Source: Labrys sp. WJW (lineage in GTDB: Bacteria; Pseudomonadota; Alphaproteobacteria; Rhizobiales; Labraceae). Taken from it: a DNA stretch of 46,635 bases. A program made the position numbers and the translations under genes. Numbering within the stretch: the stretch's first letter is position 1; each line of letters opens with the position of its first letter. Below the pieces are notes generated by a model. It had not been told where the DNA came from. It ran no database searches and worked only from the letters and a program-made list of their open reading frames with translations. Of the stretch, positions 8,498-16,027 are shown piece by piece. The stretch covers positions 1 to 46,635 of the forward strand of contig NZ_LYXZ01000068.1 in NCBI RefSeq assembly GCF_001676615.1. The letters are read 5' to 3'.

Positions 8498-8615
8498 CAG
8501 CGTCATTCTCACTGCCGATAGAAAGCCTATCCGCATCAGGCACCTCTTCCTGCCGAGAGGAGAAAGCCAGCGATACCCCTGCCTGACCTCGAACACAAAG
8601 ACCGACGCAGCGATC

Positions 8616-9494
8616 ATGCCTCCCCTGTCCGACCCAAAGCAGCGCGAAGCCTATCTCTATGTCGCTCCGGCGGCGTTGATGGTGGGCGTCTTCCTCATCC
8701 TGCCGATGCTCTACACCACCATGCTCGCCTTCACCGACTGGAACGGCATGACCGCGCCGACCTTCATCGGCCTCGCCAACTTCTTCAAGTTGGTGACGGA
8801 CACCAATTTCACACGCCCCTTCGTCAACACGCTGAAATGGATGGTGCTGGGCGTGGTGCTGCCGGTCGGGCTCGGCTTCTTCTTCGCCTATGCCATTTCC
8901 GGGCTGAAGGGGGCGAAGTTGATGCAGATCTGCATCTACATTCCCGCCACCATCTCGGCCTCCGCTGCCGGCATCGTCTTCGGCTTCGTGCTGCGCGACC
9001 AGGGGGCCCTCAACATCCTCCTGGACACCATTGGCCTCGGGGCCCTCAAAGTGAATTGGCTCTATGTCCAGCCCTACAACACCTATGCGATGATCGGCGC
9101 CTATACCTGGCAGGCAACCGGGATCAATGTGATGATCTTCCTGGTCGGCCTGCAGAACCTGCCCAAGGAGCCGGTCGAGGCGGCCACGCTCGACGGCGCA
9201 GCCGGCTTCGTGCTCGCCACCAGGATCATCATCCCCATGCTGATGCCCTATGTGGTGATCGCCTCGCTGCTGGCGGTGATCAACTCCTTCAAGGTGTTCG
9301 ACACCATCTGGGTGATGACCGGCGGCGGGCCGGCCCGCATGTCGGAGACCCTAGCGGTGACCATGTACAAGGAGGGTTTCGCCAATTTCAAGATGGGCTA
9401 CGCCTCGGCCGTCGCCGTGGTGATCTCGGCGCTCTCGCTGGTGTTTTCCTATCTCTATCTGCGCAACATGCTCGCACGGGAAAGCCAGGTATGA
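8616..9494 (+). CDS. ABC sugar transporter permease, MalF/UgpA type
   Basis: A 292-residue inner-membrane permease with six predicted segments, starting around AYLYVAPAALMVGVFLILPML. The EAA loop that contacts the ATPase is EAATLDGAAG followed by IIIPML near residue 190. The frame is open further upstream through the repeat element, but MPPLSDPKQRE at 8616 is the family-like start. Its stop overlaps the next gene's start by 4 bp (ATGA), so the two permeases are translationally coupled. No ATPase gene is encoded in this locus, so a shared MalK/MsmX-like subunit from elsewhere is needed. Confidence 0.92.
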   Translation: MPPLSDPKQREAYLYVAPAALMVGVFLILPMLYTTMLAFTDWNGMTAPTFIGLANFFKLVTDTNFTRPFVNTLKWMVLGVVLPVGLGFFFAYAISGLKGAKLMQICIYIPATISASAAGIVFGFVLRDQGALNILLDTIGLGALKVNWLYVQPYNTYAMIGAYTWQATGINVMIFLVGLQNLPKEPVEAATLDGAAGFVLATRIIIPMLMPYVVIASLLAVINSFKVFDTIWVMTGGGPARMSETLAVTMYKEGFANFKMGYASAVAVVISALSLVFSYLYLRNMLARESQV

Positions 9495-10342
9495 GCCGGC
9501 AGCGCGCGACTGCAGCGGAACCCCGCGACCTCAGGAAGACCGTGCTTTCGGGCGTCATGCTGGCGGTGACGCTGGTCTGGCTTTCGCCGATGGCCTTCCT
9601 CCTGATGAACACGCTCAAGACGGCCACCGACTATACCCGCGGCCCGCTCAAGTTGCCGACCAGCTTCAATCTCCTCGGCAACATCGCCAATGCCTGGGCG
9701 CAGGGCATCCAGGCCGGCTTCATCAACTCGCTGCTCTATGGGGCGGCAAGTTCCCTCACCGCCGTGCTGCTCGCCGCCTTCGCCGCCTATGGCATCGTCA
9801 GGCTGAAGCTGCCGCGGGGGCTCGCCTGGTTCCTGTTCATCTATTCGGGCACGATCTTCCCGCTGCAGATGTATCTGATCCCGCTGTTCAAGAGCTATAT
9901 CGCCCTTGGACTCTACGACACCAAGCTCGGCCTGTTCGCCTTCTACACCGCGATCTGCATCCCCTTCGCCACTTTCGTGATGCGCGGCTTCTTCCTCACC
10001 GTGCCCTGGGACATCCAGGAGGCGGCCGAGATGGATGGCGCCTCGAGCTGGGAAGTGTTCTGGAAGATCATGATGCCGCTGGCCAAGGCGCCCTTCCTGA
10101 TGCTCACTTTGGTGCAGTTCACCTGGGTGTGGAACGACCTGCTCTTCGGCATGATCCTGGTGCGCTCTCCCGACGCCCGCCCGGTCCAGGTCGCCTTGCT
10201 CGGCATGCAGAGCCTCTATGGCCAGGCCGACGCGCCGACCATCATCACCGCCACCCTGATCGTCTCGCTGCCGACCCTCATCCTGTTCCTCATGCTGCAG
10301 AAGCACTTCGTCCGCGGCCTCGCTTTGGGGGCCGCGAATTGA
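9491..10342 (+). CDS. ABC sugar transporter permease, MalG/UgpE type
   Basis: A 283-residue inner-membrane permease of the carbohydrate uptake CUT1 class. The first segment is VMLAVTLVWLSPMAFLLMNT. The EAA loop reads QEAAEMDGASSWEVFWKIMMP. The start ATG overlaps the TGA of the upstream permease. It forms the heterodimeric channel with that protein. The dehydratase gene follows after 43 bp in the same direction. Confidence 0.92.
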   Translation: MSRQRATAAEPRDLRKTVLSGVMLAVTLVWLSPMAFLLMNTLKTATDYTRGPLKLPTSFNLLGNIANAWAQGIQAGFINSLLYGAASSLTAVLLAAFAAYGIVRLKLPRGLAWFLFIYSGTIFPLQMYLIPLFKSYIALGLYDTKLGLFAFYTAICIPFATFVMRGFFLTVPWDIQEAAEMDGASSWEVFWKIMMPLAKAPFLMLTLVQFTWVWNDLLFGMILVRSPDARPVQVALLGMQSLYGQADAPTIITATLIVSLPTLILFLMLQKHFVRGLALGAAN

Positions 10343-10385
10343 TGCGTCCTTTCTCCCTCTTCTCTTCCTGCAATCGGATAGTGCG

Positions 10386-11606
10386 ATGAAGATCGTCGAC
10401 CTCAAGGCCACCACCGTCGCCGTGCCGCTCGAAGCGCCGTTGCGCCATGCCGCCGGCGCGCATTGGGGCCGCTTCATCCGCACCATCGTGGAAGTGATCA
10501 CCGACGAGGGCATCATCGGCCTCGGCGAGATGGGCGGCGGCGGTGAATCAGCCGAGGCCGCGGTGCGCGCCTTGCTGCCCTATCTCCAGGGCCATGATCC
10601 GCTGCAACTCGAACAGCTGCGCTGGAAGATCATGAATCCCACCGCCTCGCTCTACAACAATCGCATGCAGCTCCATGCCGCCATCGAAATGGCCTGCATG
10701 GATGCCGCCGGCAAGAAACTGGGCATCCGCGCCTGCGACCTGATCGGCGGCGCCATCCGCGAGACGATTCCTTTTGCCAGCTATCTTTTCTACCGCTACC
10801 CCCACGAGGCGACCGGCCAAGGCGGCGAAACCAGCTCCGACGAGATCGTCGCCCATGCCCGCGCGCTCAAGGCCCGGCACGGCTTCACCAGCCACAAGCT
10901 GAAGGGCGGCGTCTTCCCGCCGGACCACGACATCGAAACCGTCCGAGCCCTGGGCGCGGCCTTCCCCGGGGACCGGCTGCGCCTCGATCCCAATGCCGCC
11001 TGGTCGGTGGAGGAAGCGGTCTGGGTGGGGCGGGCGATCGAGGATCTCAACAATGATTATTTCGAGGACCCGACCTGGGGCCTCGAAGGCATGCGCCGCC
11101 TGCGGAGCCTCGTCCGCATTCCCACCGCGACCAACACGGTGGTGGTGAACTTCGAGCAGCTCGCCGCCAATCTGCGCCTGGAAGCGGTGGACGTCGTGCT
11201 GCTCGACACCACTTTCTGGGGCGGCCTGCGCCAGGCCCACAAGGCCGGCACCGTGCTGGAGACCTTCCAATACGGCGCTGCCGTGCACTCCTCGGGCGAG
11301 CTCGGCATCCAGCTCGCCTCGATGCTGCATCTGGGCGCGGCGCTGCCGAACCTCTCCTTCGCCGCCGATGCGCATTACCACCATCTCACCGACGACATCA
11401 TCGTCGGCGGTCCGCTACGCTATGTCGGCGGCGCCATCGCCCTGCCGCAAGGGCCGGGCCTCGGCGTCGAGCTCGATCGCGACAAGCTCGCCCGCTACGC
11501 CGAATACTATCGCGAGGTCGGCGGCTATGCCTATGACCGCGACCCCGGTCGCCCGGGCTGGTATGCGATGCTGCCCGAACAGCGTTTCGCCGATCCCGCC
11601 AAATAG
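10386..11606 (+). CDS. Enolase-superfamily sugar-acid dehydratase, glucarate-dehydratase-like
   Basis: A 406-residue enzyme of the mandelate racemase/enolase superfamily, which abstracts the proton alpha to a carboxylate and eliminates water. Visible active-site residues match the glucarate dehydratase pattern: Lys171 and Lys173 (KLKGG), metal ligands Asp201 (DPNAAW), Glu227 (FEDP) and Asn250 (ATNTVV), then Asp274 (LDTTFWGG) and His301 (VHSSGELG) as the His-Asp dyad. The substrate is probably an aldarate or aldonate, but the residue replacing the usual NNHF motif differs, so glucarate itself is not assured. It is the last gene of the ABC locus and presumably acts on the imported or derived acid. 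Confidence 0.85.
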   Translation: MKIVDLKATTVAVPLEAPLRHAAGAHWGRFIRTIVEVITDEGIIGLGEMGGGGESAEAAVRALLPYLQGHDPLQLEQLRWKIMNPTASLYNNRMQLHAAIEMACMDAAGKKLGIRACDLIGGAIRETIPFASYLFYRYPHEATGQGGETSSDEIVAHARALKARHGFTSHKLKGGVFPPDHDIETVRALGAAFPGDRLRLDPNAAWSVEEAVWVGRAIEDLNNDYFEDPTWGLEGMRRLRSLVRIPTATNTVVVNFEQLAANLRLEAVDVVLLDTTFWGGLRQAHKAGTVLETFQYGAAVHSSGELGIQLASMLHLGAALPNLSFAADAHYHHLTDDIIVGGPLRYVGGAIALPQGPGLGVELDRDKLARYAEYYREVGGYAYDRDPGRPGWYAMLPEQRFADPAK

Positions 11607-11617
11607 ACGGGCTGCCG

Positions 11618-12406
11618 TCAGGCTGCCCGATAGCGTTCGGCCGCATGTTCCTGCCGGAAGTTCGGCAGCATGGCACGGCGGGCGGCGTCGAAAGCCTCCC
11701 ACTGACCCGCATCCGGCAGGGGCGGAATGGTGACGGTTTCGCGCCTGTCGAAGCCGACCAGCGCGGCGTCGACCAATTCGCCGACCTCCATCACGCCCTC
11801 CAGCGCGTTCACGTCGCGGCCGGAGCGTTCCCAGATCTCGGTGCGGGTTGCTGCCGGCAGCACGGCCTGGACATAGAGGCCGCGCGGGCCGAGCTCCACC
11901 TGCAGGGTCTGGGACAAGGTCAGCACGAAGGCCTTGGTTGCCGCGTAGACGCCCAGGGAAAACTCCGGCGCAAGCGCCACCACCGAGGCGATATTGACGA
12001 TGGCACCGGCACCCGCGGCCAGGAAGCGCGGCGTCACCGCGCCGGCCAGGCGCGTCAGCGCGGTCACGTTGAGGCGAATGAGCCTGTCCAGCGCCTCCGG
12101 ATCCTGGTCGGCAAAGCCGCCATGGGCGGCCGCACCGGCATTGTTGATCAGGATGCCGATCCTCGCATCCTCGCGCAGGCGCGCCTCGACCCGCGCGAGA
12201 TCCTCGGAGCTCGTGAGGTCCGCCTTCAGGACATCGACGGCAACGCCGTTCTCCTGGCGAAGGCGTCCGGCAAGCGCGGTCAGGCGCGCCTCGTCCCGTG
12301 CCACCAGCACGAGGTCATGGCCACGCCGGGCGAAGCGTTCGGCATAGGCCGCGCCGATGCCGGTCGAGGCACCGGTGATGAGAACCGCGGGAAGGGATTT
12401 GGTCAT
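11618..12406 (-). CDS. Short-chain dehydrogenase/reductase
   Basis: A 262-residue classical SDR of the DltE/YqjQ-like type. It has an N-terminal Rossmann TGASTGIG, NNAG near residue 90, the catalytic Ser in NIASVVAL and the Tyr-Lys pair in VYAATKAF. An Arg in LVARDEARL after the second strand suggests NADP preference. The substrate is unknown. It is divergent from a TetR regulator over 94 bp that carry two operator-like palindromes, so it is probably that regulator's target. It converges with the dehydratase gene, only 11 bp apart. Confidence 0.9.
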   Translation of the reverse strand: MTKSLPAVLITGASTGIGAAYAERFARRGHDLVLVARDEARLTALAGRLRQENGVAVDVLKADLTSSEDLARVEARLREDARIGILINNAGAAAHGGFADQDPEALDRLIRLNVTALTRLAGAVTPRFLAAGAGAIVNIASVVALAPEFSLGVYAATKAFVLTLSQTLQVELGPRGLYVQAVLPAATRTEIWERSGRDVNALEGVMEVGELVDAALVGFDRRETVTIPPLPDAGQWEAFDAARRAMLPNFRQEHAAERYRAA

Positions 12407-12427
12407 GGCATCTCTCCAAACTTATTC

Positions 12428-12469
12428 ATGATGATCATCATATATAATGCATTCATGATGGATATCATG
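12428..12469. promoter_or_regulatory. Paired palindromic operators between SDR and TetR genes
   Basis: Two related palindromes lie in the 94-bp divergent gap. One is ATGATGATCATCAT (12428-12441, perfect). The other is CATGAT-GGAT-ATCATG (12454-12469). Both share ATGAT half-sites and their centres are 27 bp apart. The position between divergent genes, in the only AT-rich patch of the area, fits binding by the adjacent TetR protein with control of both promoters. Confidence 0.6.
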
Positions 12470-12500
12470 TATAAAGTCAAGCGAGACAGGAGAGCCCGCC

Positions 12501-13052
12501 ATGAAAGTCAGCCGCGAGCAGGTCGCCGAGCATCGCCACCGCATCCTGGATGCAGCCGCGCATCTCTATCGGGAAAAGGGTCTGGAAGGGGTGAGCGTCG
12601 CCCAGATCATGGCCGCCGCCGGGCTCACCCATGGCGGCTTCTACGGTCACTTCAAGTCGAAGGAGGACCTGATCGCCCAGGCGCTCGCCCATGTGCTGTC
12701 CCAGTCCGAAGGTGCCAAAACCCCGGGCCGGACGATGGCCGACTATGCAACGGCCTATCTCAGCCGCAGGCACCGTGACGCACGTGCCGAGGGGTGCCCC
12801 TTTGCCGCGCTCGGCACCGAAGCCGTGCGCGGGTCACAGGATATCCGTGCCGTGCTGACCCGCTCCCTGCGCGAGCAGATCGAGGATTTCAGCGCGACCG
12901 CTCCCGGGGAAACGCCGCAGGAACGGCGCAACGCCGCGATCGCCGGCTGGGCCGCCATGGTCGGCGCCGTCATCCTGGCCCGCATCGCCGACGATCCCAC
13001 CCTATCCGACGAGATCCTGTCGGCGACGCTCCGGCACGTGGCCGGTCCGTGA
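12501..13052 (+). CDS. TetR-family repressor
   Basis: A 183-residue regulator. The helix-turn-helix lies in residues 12-58 (HRHRILDAAAHLYREKG, then VSVAQIMAAAGLTHGGFYGHFKSKEDL). The C-terminal ligand domain has EGCPFAALGTE, a pattern seen in the NemR/AcrR-like group that sense electrophiles or small hydrophobics. AGGAGA lies 8 bp before the ATG. By its divergent placement it probably represses itself and the SDR gene. The inducer is unknown. Confidence 0.92.
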   Translation: MKVSREQVAEHRHRILDAAAHLYREKGLEGVSVAQIMAAAGLTHGGFYGHFKSKEDLIAQALAHVLSQSEGAKTPGRTMADYATAYLSRRHRDARAEGCPFAALGTEAVRGSQDIRAVLTRSLREQIEDFSATAPGETPQERRNAAIAGWAAMVGAVILARIADDPTLSDEILSATLRHVAGP

Positions 13053-13113
13053 CAAAGCCCGATTTTTCCTCGCCGCCGCCGGCGCTCATCCATGCGGCCC
13101 GAGCCGCTCAGGC

Positions 13114-13662
13114 TCAAGCCCAGCCGAACAAGGTCGGTTCCGGCTTTGGCAAGGCGCCTTCGATCTCGAGCAGACGGCGCTTGGTCGCCACGCCGCCATA
13201 GGCCGAGAAACCGCCGAACTTGCCGCCGGCCGCCATCACCCGATGGCAGGGCATCACGATGGTGAACGGGTTCTGCCCCATGGCCTGGCCGACATCGCGC
13301 GCCAGCAGGGGATCGCCCAATTGCTTGGCGATTTCGCCATAGGTCATGGTCGAGCCCGGAGGGATGGCCCGCGCCACGGCATAGACCCGGCGATTGAATT
13401 CCGGCACGGTGGTCATGTCGAGCTCGATGAAGCCGAGATCGGCGGCCTCCCCCGCCAGCAAGGCCCGGATCGCCGTGATGGCCTGGCGAACCGGCGCCGG
13501 CGGCTCGACCTCTGTCGCCCCCGGAAGGGAGCGCAGCATGCGCGCCCGCAGGCCCGCCGGGCTATGGGAGGGCAGTTGCACGCTGACCAGGCCCCTCTCG
13601 CCCCAGGCCAGGGCGCAAGTGCCGATTTCGGTGTCGAACAAGGCAAAATGGGGGGAAGTCAT
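13114..13662 (-). CDS. Methylated-DNA-protein-cysteine methyltransferase (Ogt type)
   Basis: A 182-residue suicide DNA-repair protein that moves alkyl groups from O6-alkylguanine to its own cysteine. Acceptor Cys139 lies in MPCHRVM. The DNA-binding helix is RRVYAVARAIPPG with TMTYGEIAKQLG, and the Asn hinge precedes QNPFTIVMPCHRV. The frame is open to 13701, but GGGAG spaced before the ATG at 13662 gives MTSPHFALFD, the usual start. No Ada-type metal-binding domain is attached, so it is likely constitutive. It is convergent with the TetR gene. Confidence 0.93.
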   Translation of the reverse strand: MTSPHFALFDTEIGTCALAWGERGLVSVQLPSHSPAGLRARMLRSLPGATEVEPPAPVRQAITAIRALLAGEAADLGFIELDMTTVPEFNRRVYAVARAIPPGSTMTYGEIAKQLGDPLLARDVGQAMGQNPFTIVMPCHRVMAAGGKFGGFSAYGGVATKRRLLEIEGALPKPEPTLFGWA

Positions 13663-13989
13663 CGCTTCGTCTCCCTGTGGTTGAACTTGCCGCGATATCA
13701 CCGCAAAAAGCCCCGCGCTTCCACCCGATATCTATGGTCGGCAAGTATTATTCGCCAGTCGCGTGGCGTCATCTAAAACTCCACCAAAAAGGCCTTTACT
13801 TTACCGAACGGCATGGCCAGGCAGGCGTTTGCAAATTCAAACCGTTCCAAACAAGGGTTGAGCGCAAGGAAATCCGTTCATATCGGTGAAAAAAGCAGGA
13901 TTTCCGTGCGTTTCCGGTGTACATGCGATGGCGATATCGAACCGGTCATGCGATAACGCGATCGGACGAATCATCGAAAGGATAACATC
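13663..13989. other. 327-bp intergenic region upstream of the HU gene
   Basis: This gap between the divergent alkyltransferase and HU genes holds no convincing gene. A 70-codon plus-strand open frame at 13677-13889 lacks a ribosome site and codon bias. The DNA is relatively AT-rich around 13740-13900, as expected for a strong hup promoter, but no clear -35/-10 pair was fixed. Confidence 0.5.
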
Positions 13990-14271
13990 ATGCCTGTCAG
14001 CACCAGCGATCTTGCCGACCGTATTGCCGCCGCTCATGGCCTGACTAAGACTGCCGCTAAGGCAGCTGTCGAGGACGTTCTGAAAGGGATCACCGAAGCG
14101 GCTGTCAAGGGTGAGGAAGTCTCCCTGAACGGCTTCGGTAAGTTCAAGGTGCAGGCCAAGCCCGCACGCGAAGGCCGCAACCCTTCCACCGGCGCCACCA
14201 TCAAGATCGCCGCTTCCAAGAAGGTGGTCTTCCAGCCCGCCAAGGCGCTCAAGGATGCCGTGAACGGCTGA
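13990..14271 (+). CDS. HU-family DNA-binding protein
   Basis: A 93-residue histone-like nucleoid protein. The N-terminal helices (SDLADRIAAAHGLTKTAAKAAVEDV) are followed by the DNA-embracing beta arm with GFGKFKVQAKPAREGRNPSTGATIKIAA and KKVVFQPAKALKDAV, the canonical HU signature including the Arg-Asn-Pro at the arm tip. AAAGGA lies 7 bp before the ATG. It is a monocistronic gene with a strong terminator 30 bp after the stop, consistent with high expression. Confidence 0.95.
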   Translation: MPVSTSDLADRIAAAHGLTKTAAKAAVEDVLKGITEAAVKGEEVSLNGFGKFKVQAKPAREGRNPSTGATIKIAASKKVVFQPAKALKDAVNG

Positions 14272-14300
14272 TTTCGCGGGCCGCAAGCCCCGTTTCAAAC

Positions 14301-14338
14301 ACGGGACGGTGTCAGTGAGACACCGTCCCGTTTTATTT
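14301..14338 (+). terminator. Strong Rho-independent terminator of the HU gene
   Basis: A perfect 13-bp stem (14301-14313 with 14319-14331, arm ACGGGACGGTGTC) with loop AGTGA is followed by TTTTATTTT. It is the clearest intrinsic terminator in the window. Confidence 0.95.
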
Positions 14339-14357
14339 TGCGCATGCGCTTTCAGTT

Positions 14358-15023
14358 TCAGCTAGGCGGCATTGCAAGGCCGCAGCCGCGTAGAACGATA
14401 TCGCCGATGGCGAGCGCCGCGGCCTCGAAATCCTTCTTGGTCAGCCGGCTGACCTCCATGGCATCGCAAGCCAGCACCTCGAAATCGGCGTAGAACTGCG
14501 TCGTGCTCCACAGCATGATAAAGAAATGCGGAATGGCGATCGGCGCCATCCTGCCGGCGGCGATCCAGCCTTCGATCACGGCGGCCTTGGCCCGGGTCGC
14601 CTGCTTGACATGGCCGCGGCCGGCCTTGTCGAGGAATTTCGCACCGCTGAGGATCTCGTTGGCGAATAGTTTCGACTGGGCCGCGAAGCGGCGCGAATAG
14701 TCGAGCTTGGCCCGGATATAGGCCATGATGGCCTCGGCCGGATCGCGCTCGGGCTGCAATTCCTCCAGCGCCGTATCCCAGCTGGCAAGCAGCCGGTCGA
14801 TCAAGGCACGGTAGATATCCTCCTTGGCCGGGAAGTAATAATAGACATTCGCCTTGGGCAACCCCGAGTGCTCGGCGACCTCGGCGATCCGCGTGCCATC
14901 GAAACCCTTGCGGGCGAACAGGTCGATCGCGGCAGTCAGGATCGCGGCCTCGTTGCGCGCCCGGATGCGCTCCTCGCTGTCCGAGCCGTCCTTACGCGCC
15001 TTCTTTGCGCTGGTCGTCGCCAC
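14358..15023 (-). CDS. RutR-like TetR-family repressor
   Basis: A 221-residue regulator. The helix-turn-helix runs from AILTAAIDLFARKGFDGTRI to LPKANVYYYFPAKEDIY. The C-terminal domain resembles the RutR/YcdC group (RRFAAQSKLFANEILSG and IAIPHFFIMLWSTTQFYADF). RutR senses uracil/thymine and controls pyrimidine use. Two GTG starts are possible. The one at 15023 has GGGAGG 5 bp upstream and is preferred over 15038. The divergent gap holds two TGAC-N6-GTCA sites that match the core of the known RutR operator. It likely represses the downstream nucleobase-type locus; ligand identity is inferred. Confidence 0.85.
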   Translation of the reverse strand: MATTSAKKARKDGSDSEERIRARNEAAILTAAIDLFARKGFDGTRIAEVAEHSGLPKANVYYYFPAKEDIYRALIDRLLASWDTALEELQPERDPAEAIMAYIRAKLDYSRRFAAQSKLFANEILSGAKFLDKAGRGHVKQATRAKAAVIEGWIAAGRMAPIAIPHFFIMLWSTTQFYADFEVLACDAMEVSRLTKKDFEAAALAIGDIVLRGCGLAMPPS

Positions 15024-15087
15024 TTTCGCCTCCCGCACTGTGCAATGCGTCCCGTGCCCCGGACATGCCGGTATCGGGACCCGATGT

Positions 15088-15149
15088 CAAAACCTGACCG
15101 AAGCGTCAGATTTTTTCAACTCATAACTTGACGTTTTGGTCAGGTTTTG
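15088..15149. promoter_or_regulatory. Tandem RutR-like operators in divergent promoter region
   Basis: Site 1 is CTGAC-CGAAGC-GTCAG (15094-15109) and site 2 is TTGAC-GTTTTG-GTCAG (15128-15143). Both contain TGAC-N6-GTCA and their centres are 34 bp apart. A perfect 12-bp inverted repeat, CAAAACCTGACC (15088-15099) and GGTCAGGTTTTG (15138-15149), spans both. The published RutR consensus TTGACCANNTGGTCAA has the same outer TGAC-N6-GTCA. Site 2 overlaps a possible promoter, TTGACG (15128) with TATCCT (15152), so binding would block the rightward operon. Confidence 0.7.
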
Positions 15150-15183
15150 CCTATCCTTCTCGCAACGAGGGGAAAGCAGGACC

Positions 15184-16023
15184 ATGCCGGCATCATTGCG
15201 TTACGTCATGGAGGAAGTGCTGGACGGCTGGCAGGCCGACCTGTCGCCCGCCTGGCGCGAAATCCTCGGTCCGGTCGAGCTGGGCTTCGCCGACATGGAT
15301 GGCAATCTGGCGCTGGAGCCGTGGGAACCAGTGTTCCCGGTGCGCAAGGGACGCGTCTTTCCGGGCCAGCCCAAGGGCGCGCATATGCTGCGGGCCTTCG
15401 ACGGCCTCGAACCGGCCCAGGTGCGCTGCGTGGTGCTGGGCCAGGATCCCTATCCCAGCCCTGACTTCTCCACCGGCCGCGCCTTCGAGGCCGGCAATGT
15501 CGCGCAATGGCGCGAGCTCGAAAAGATGTTCTCGGTCTCCATCCGCACGGTGATGCAGATGATCGTCGCCGCCCGCACCGGCGAGGCGGGCTGGACCGGC
15601 AGCACCGCCGACTGGCCACGCCTGCGCGCAGCCATCGAGGCCGGCACCGTCGAGCTCGAACCGGCCCATGCGGTGGCCGATCGCTGGGTGGCCAGCGGGG
15701 CCCTGCTGCTCAACGCCTCGCTGACCCTCAGCCGCTTCCAGGTCGGCATCGATCCGCATCAGAGCCGAGGCCATCTGCCGCTGTGGCGCCCCTTGATGAT
15801 TGCCGCGCTGCGCCATCTCGCCGGCGCAGGCCGGCCCATGGTCTTCCTCGGCTTCGGCGAGGCCGCGGCGCAGACCCTGCAGGCCGCCGGCATTCCGGAA
15901 GGCCCCGATTGTATCCTGCGCGAACACCCCGCCCGGGGCGACGCGGTGCTCGGCCTGCCCAATCCCTTCATTCTCGGCAATGAGCGGCTCAAGGCGCTCG
16001 GCGCCGCTCCCATCGATTGGTGA
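15184..16023 (+). CDS. Uracil-DNA glycosylase-superfamily protein
   Basis: A 279-residue protein with the motifs of family 1 uracil-DNA glycosylases. They are the water-activating loop GQDPY with Asp88 and Tyr90, a Phe at 101 in TGRAF, uracil-binding Asn177 in LLLNASLTL, and the His-loop REHPARGD with His248. The canonical His after GQDPY is Pro here, and the HPSPLS loop is altered, so catalysis may differ. The frame opens at 15136 inside the operator, but the ATG at 15184 after GCAGGA is the sensible start. It is the first gene of the run controlled by the RutR-like repressor, and a DNA-repair gene in that position is unusual. Confidence 0.75.
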   Translation: MPASLRYVMEEVLDGWQADLSPAWREILGPVELGFADMDGNLALEPWEPVFPVRKGRVFPGQPKGAHMLRAFDGLEPAQVRCVVLGQDPYPSPDFSTGRAFEAGNVAQWRELEKMFSVSIRTVMQMIVAARTGEAGWTGSTADWPRLRAAIEAGTVELEPAHAVADRWVASGALLLNASLTLSRFQVGIDPHQSRGHLPLWRPLMIAALRHLAGAGRPMVFLGFGEAAAQTLQAAGIPEGPDCILREHPARGDAVLGLPNPFILGNERLKALGAAPIDW

Positions 16024-16027
16024 AACC

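Noticed and set aside
8343..8615. N-terminal extension of the MalF-type permease through the repeat element
   Set aside because: The added residues are translated hairpin repeat and overlap the binding-protein gene; the family start is at 8616.
13677..13889. Possible 70-residue gene upstream of the HU gene
   Set aside because: No ribosome site, no recognisable domain and no codon bias; the region is better read as promoter DNA.
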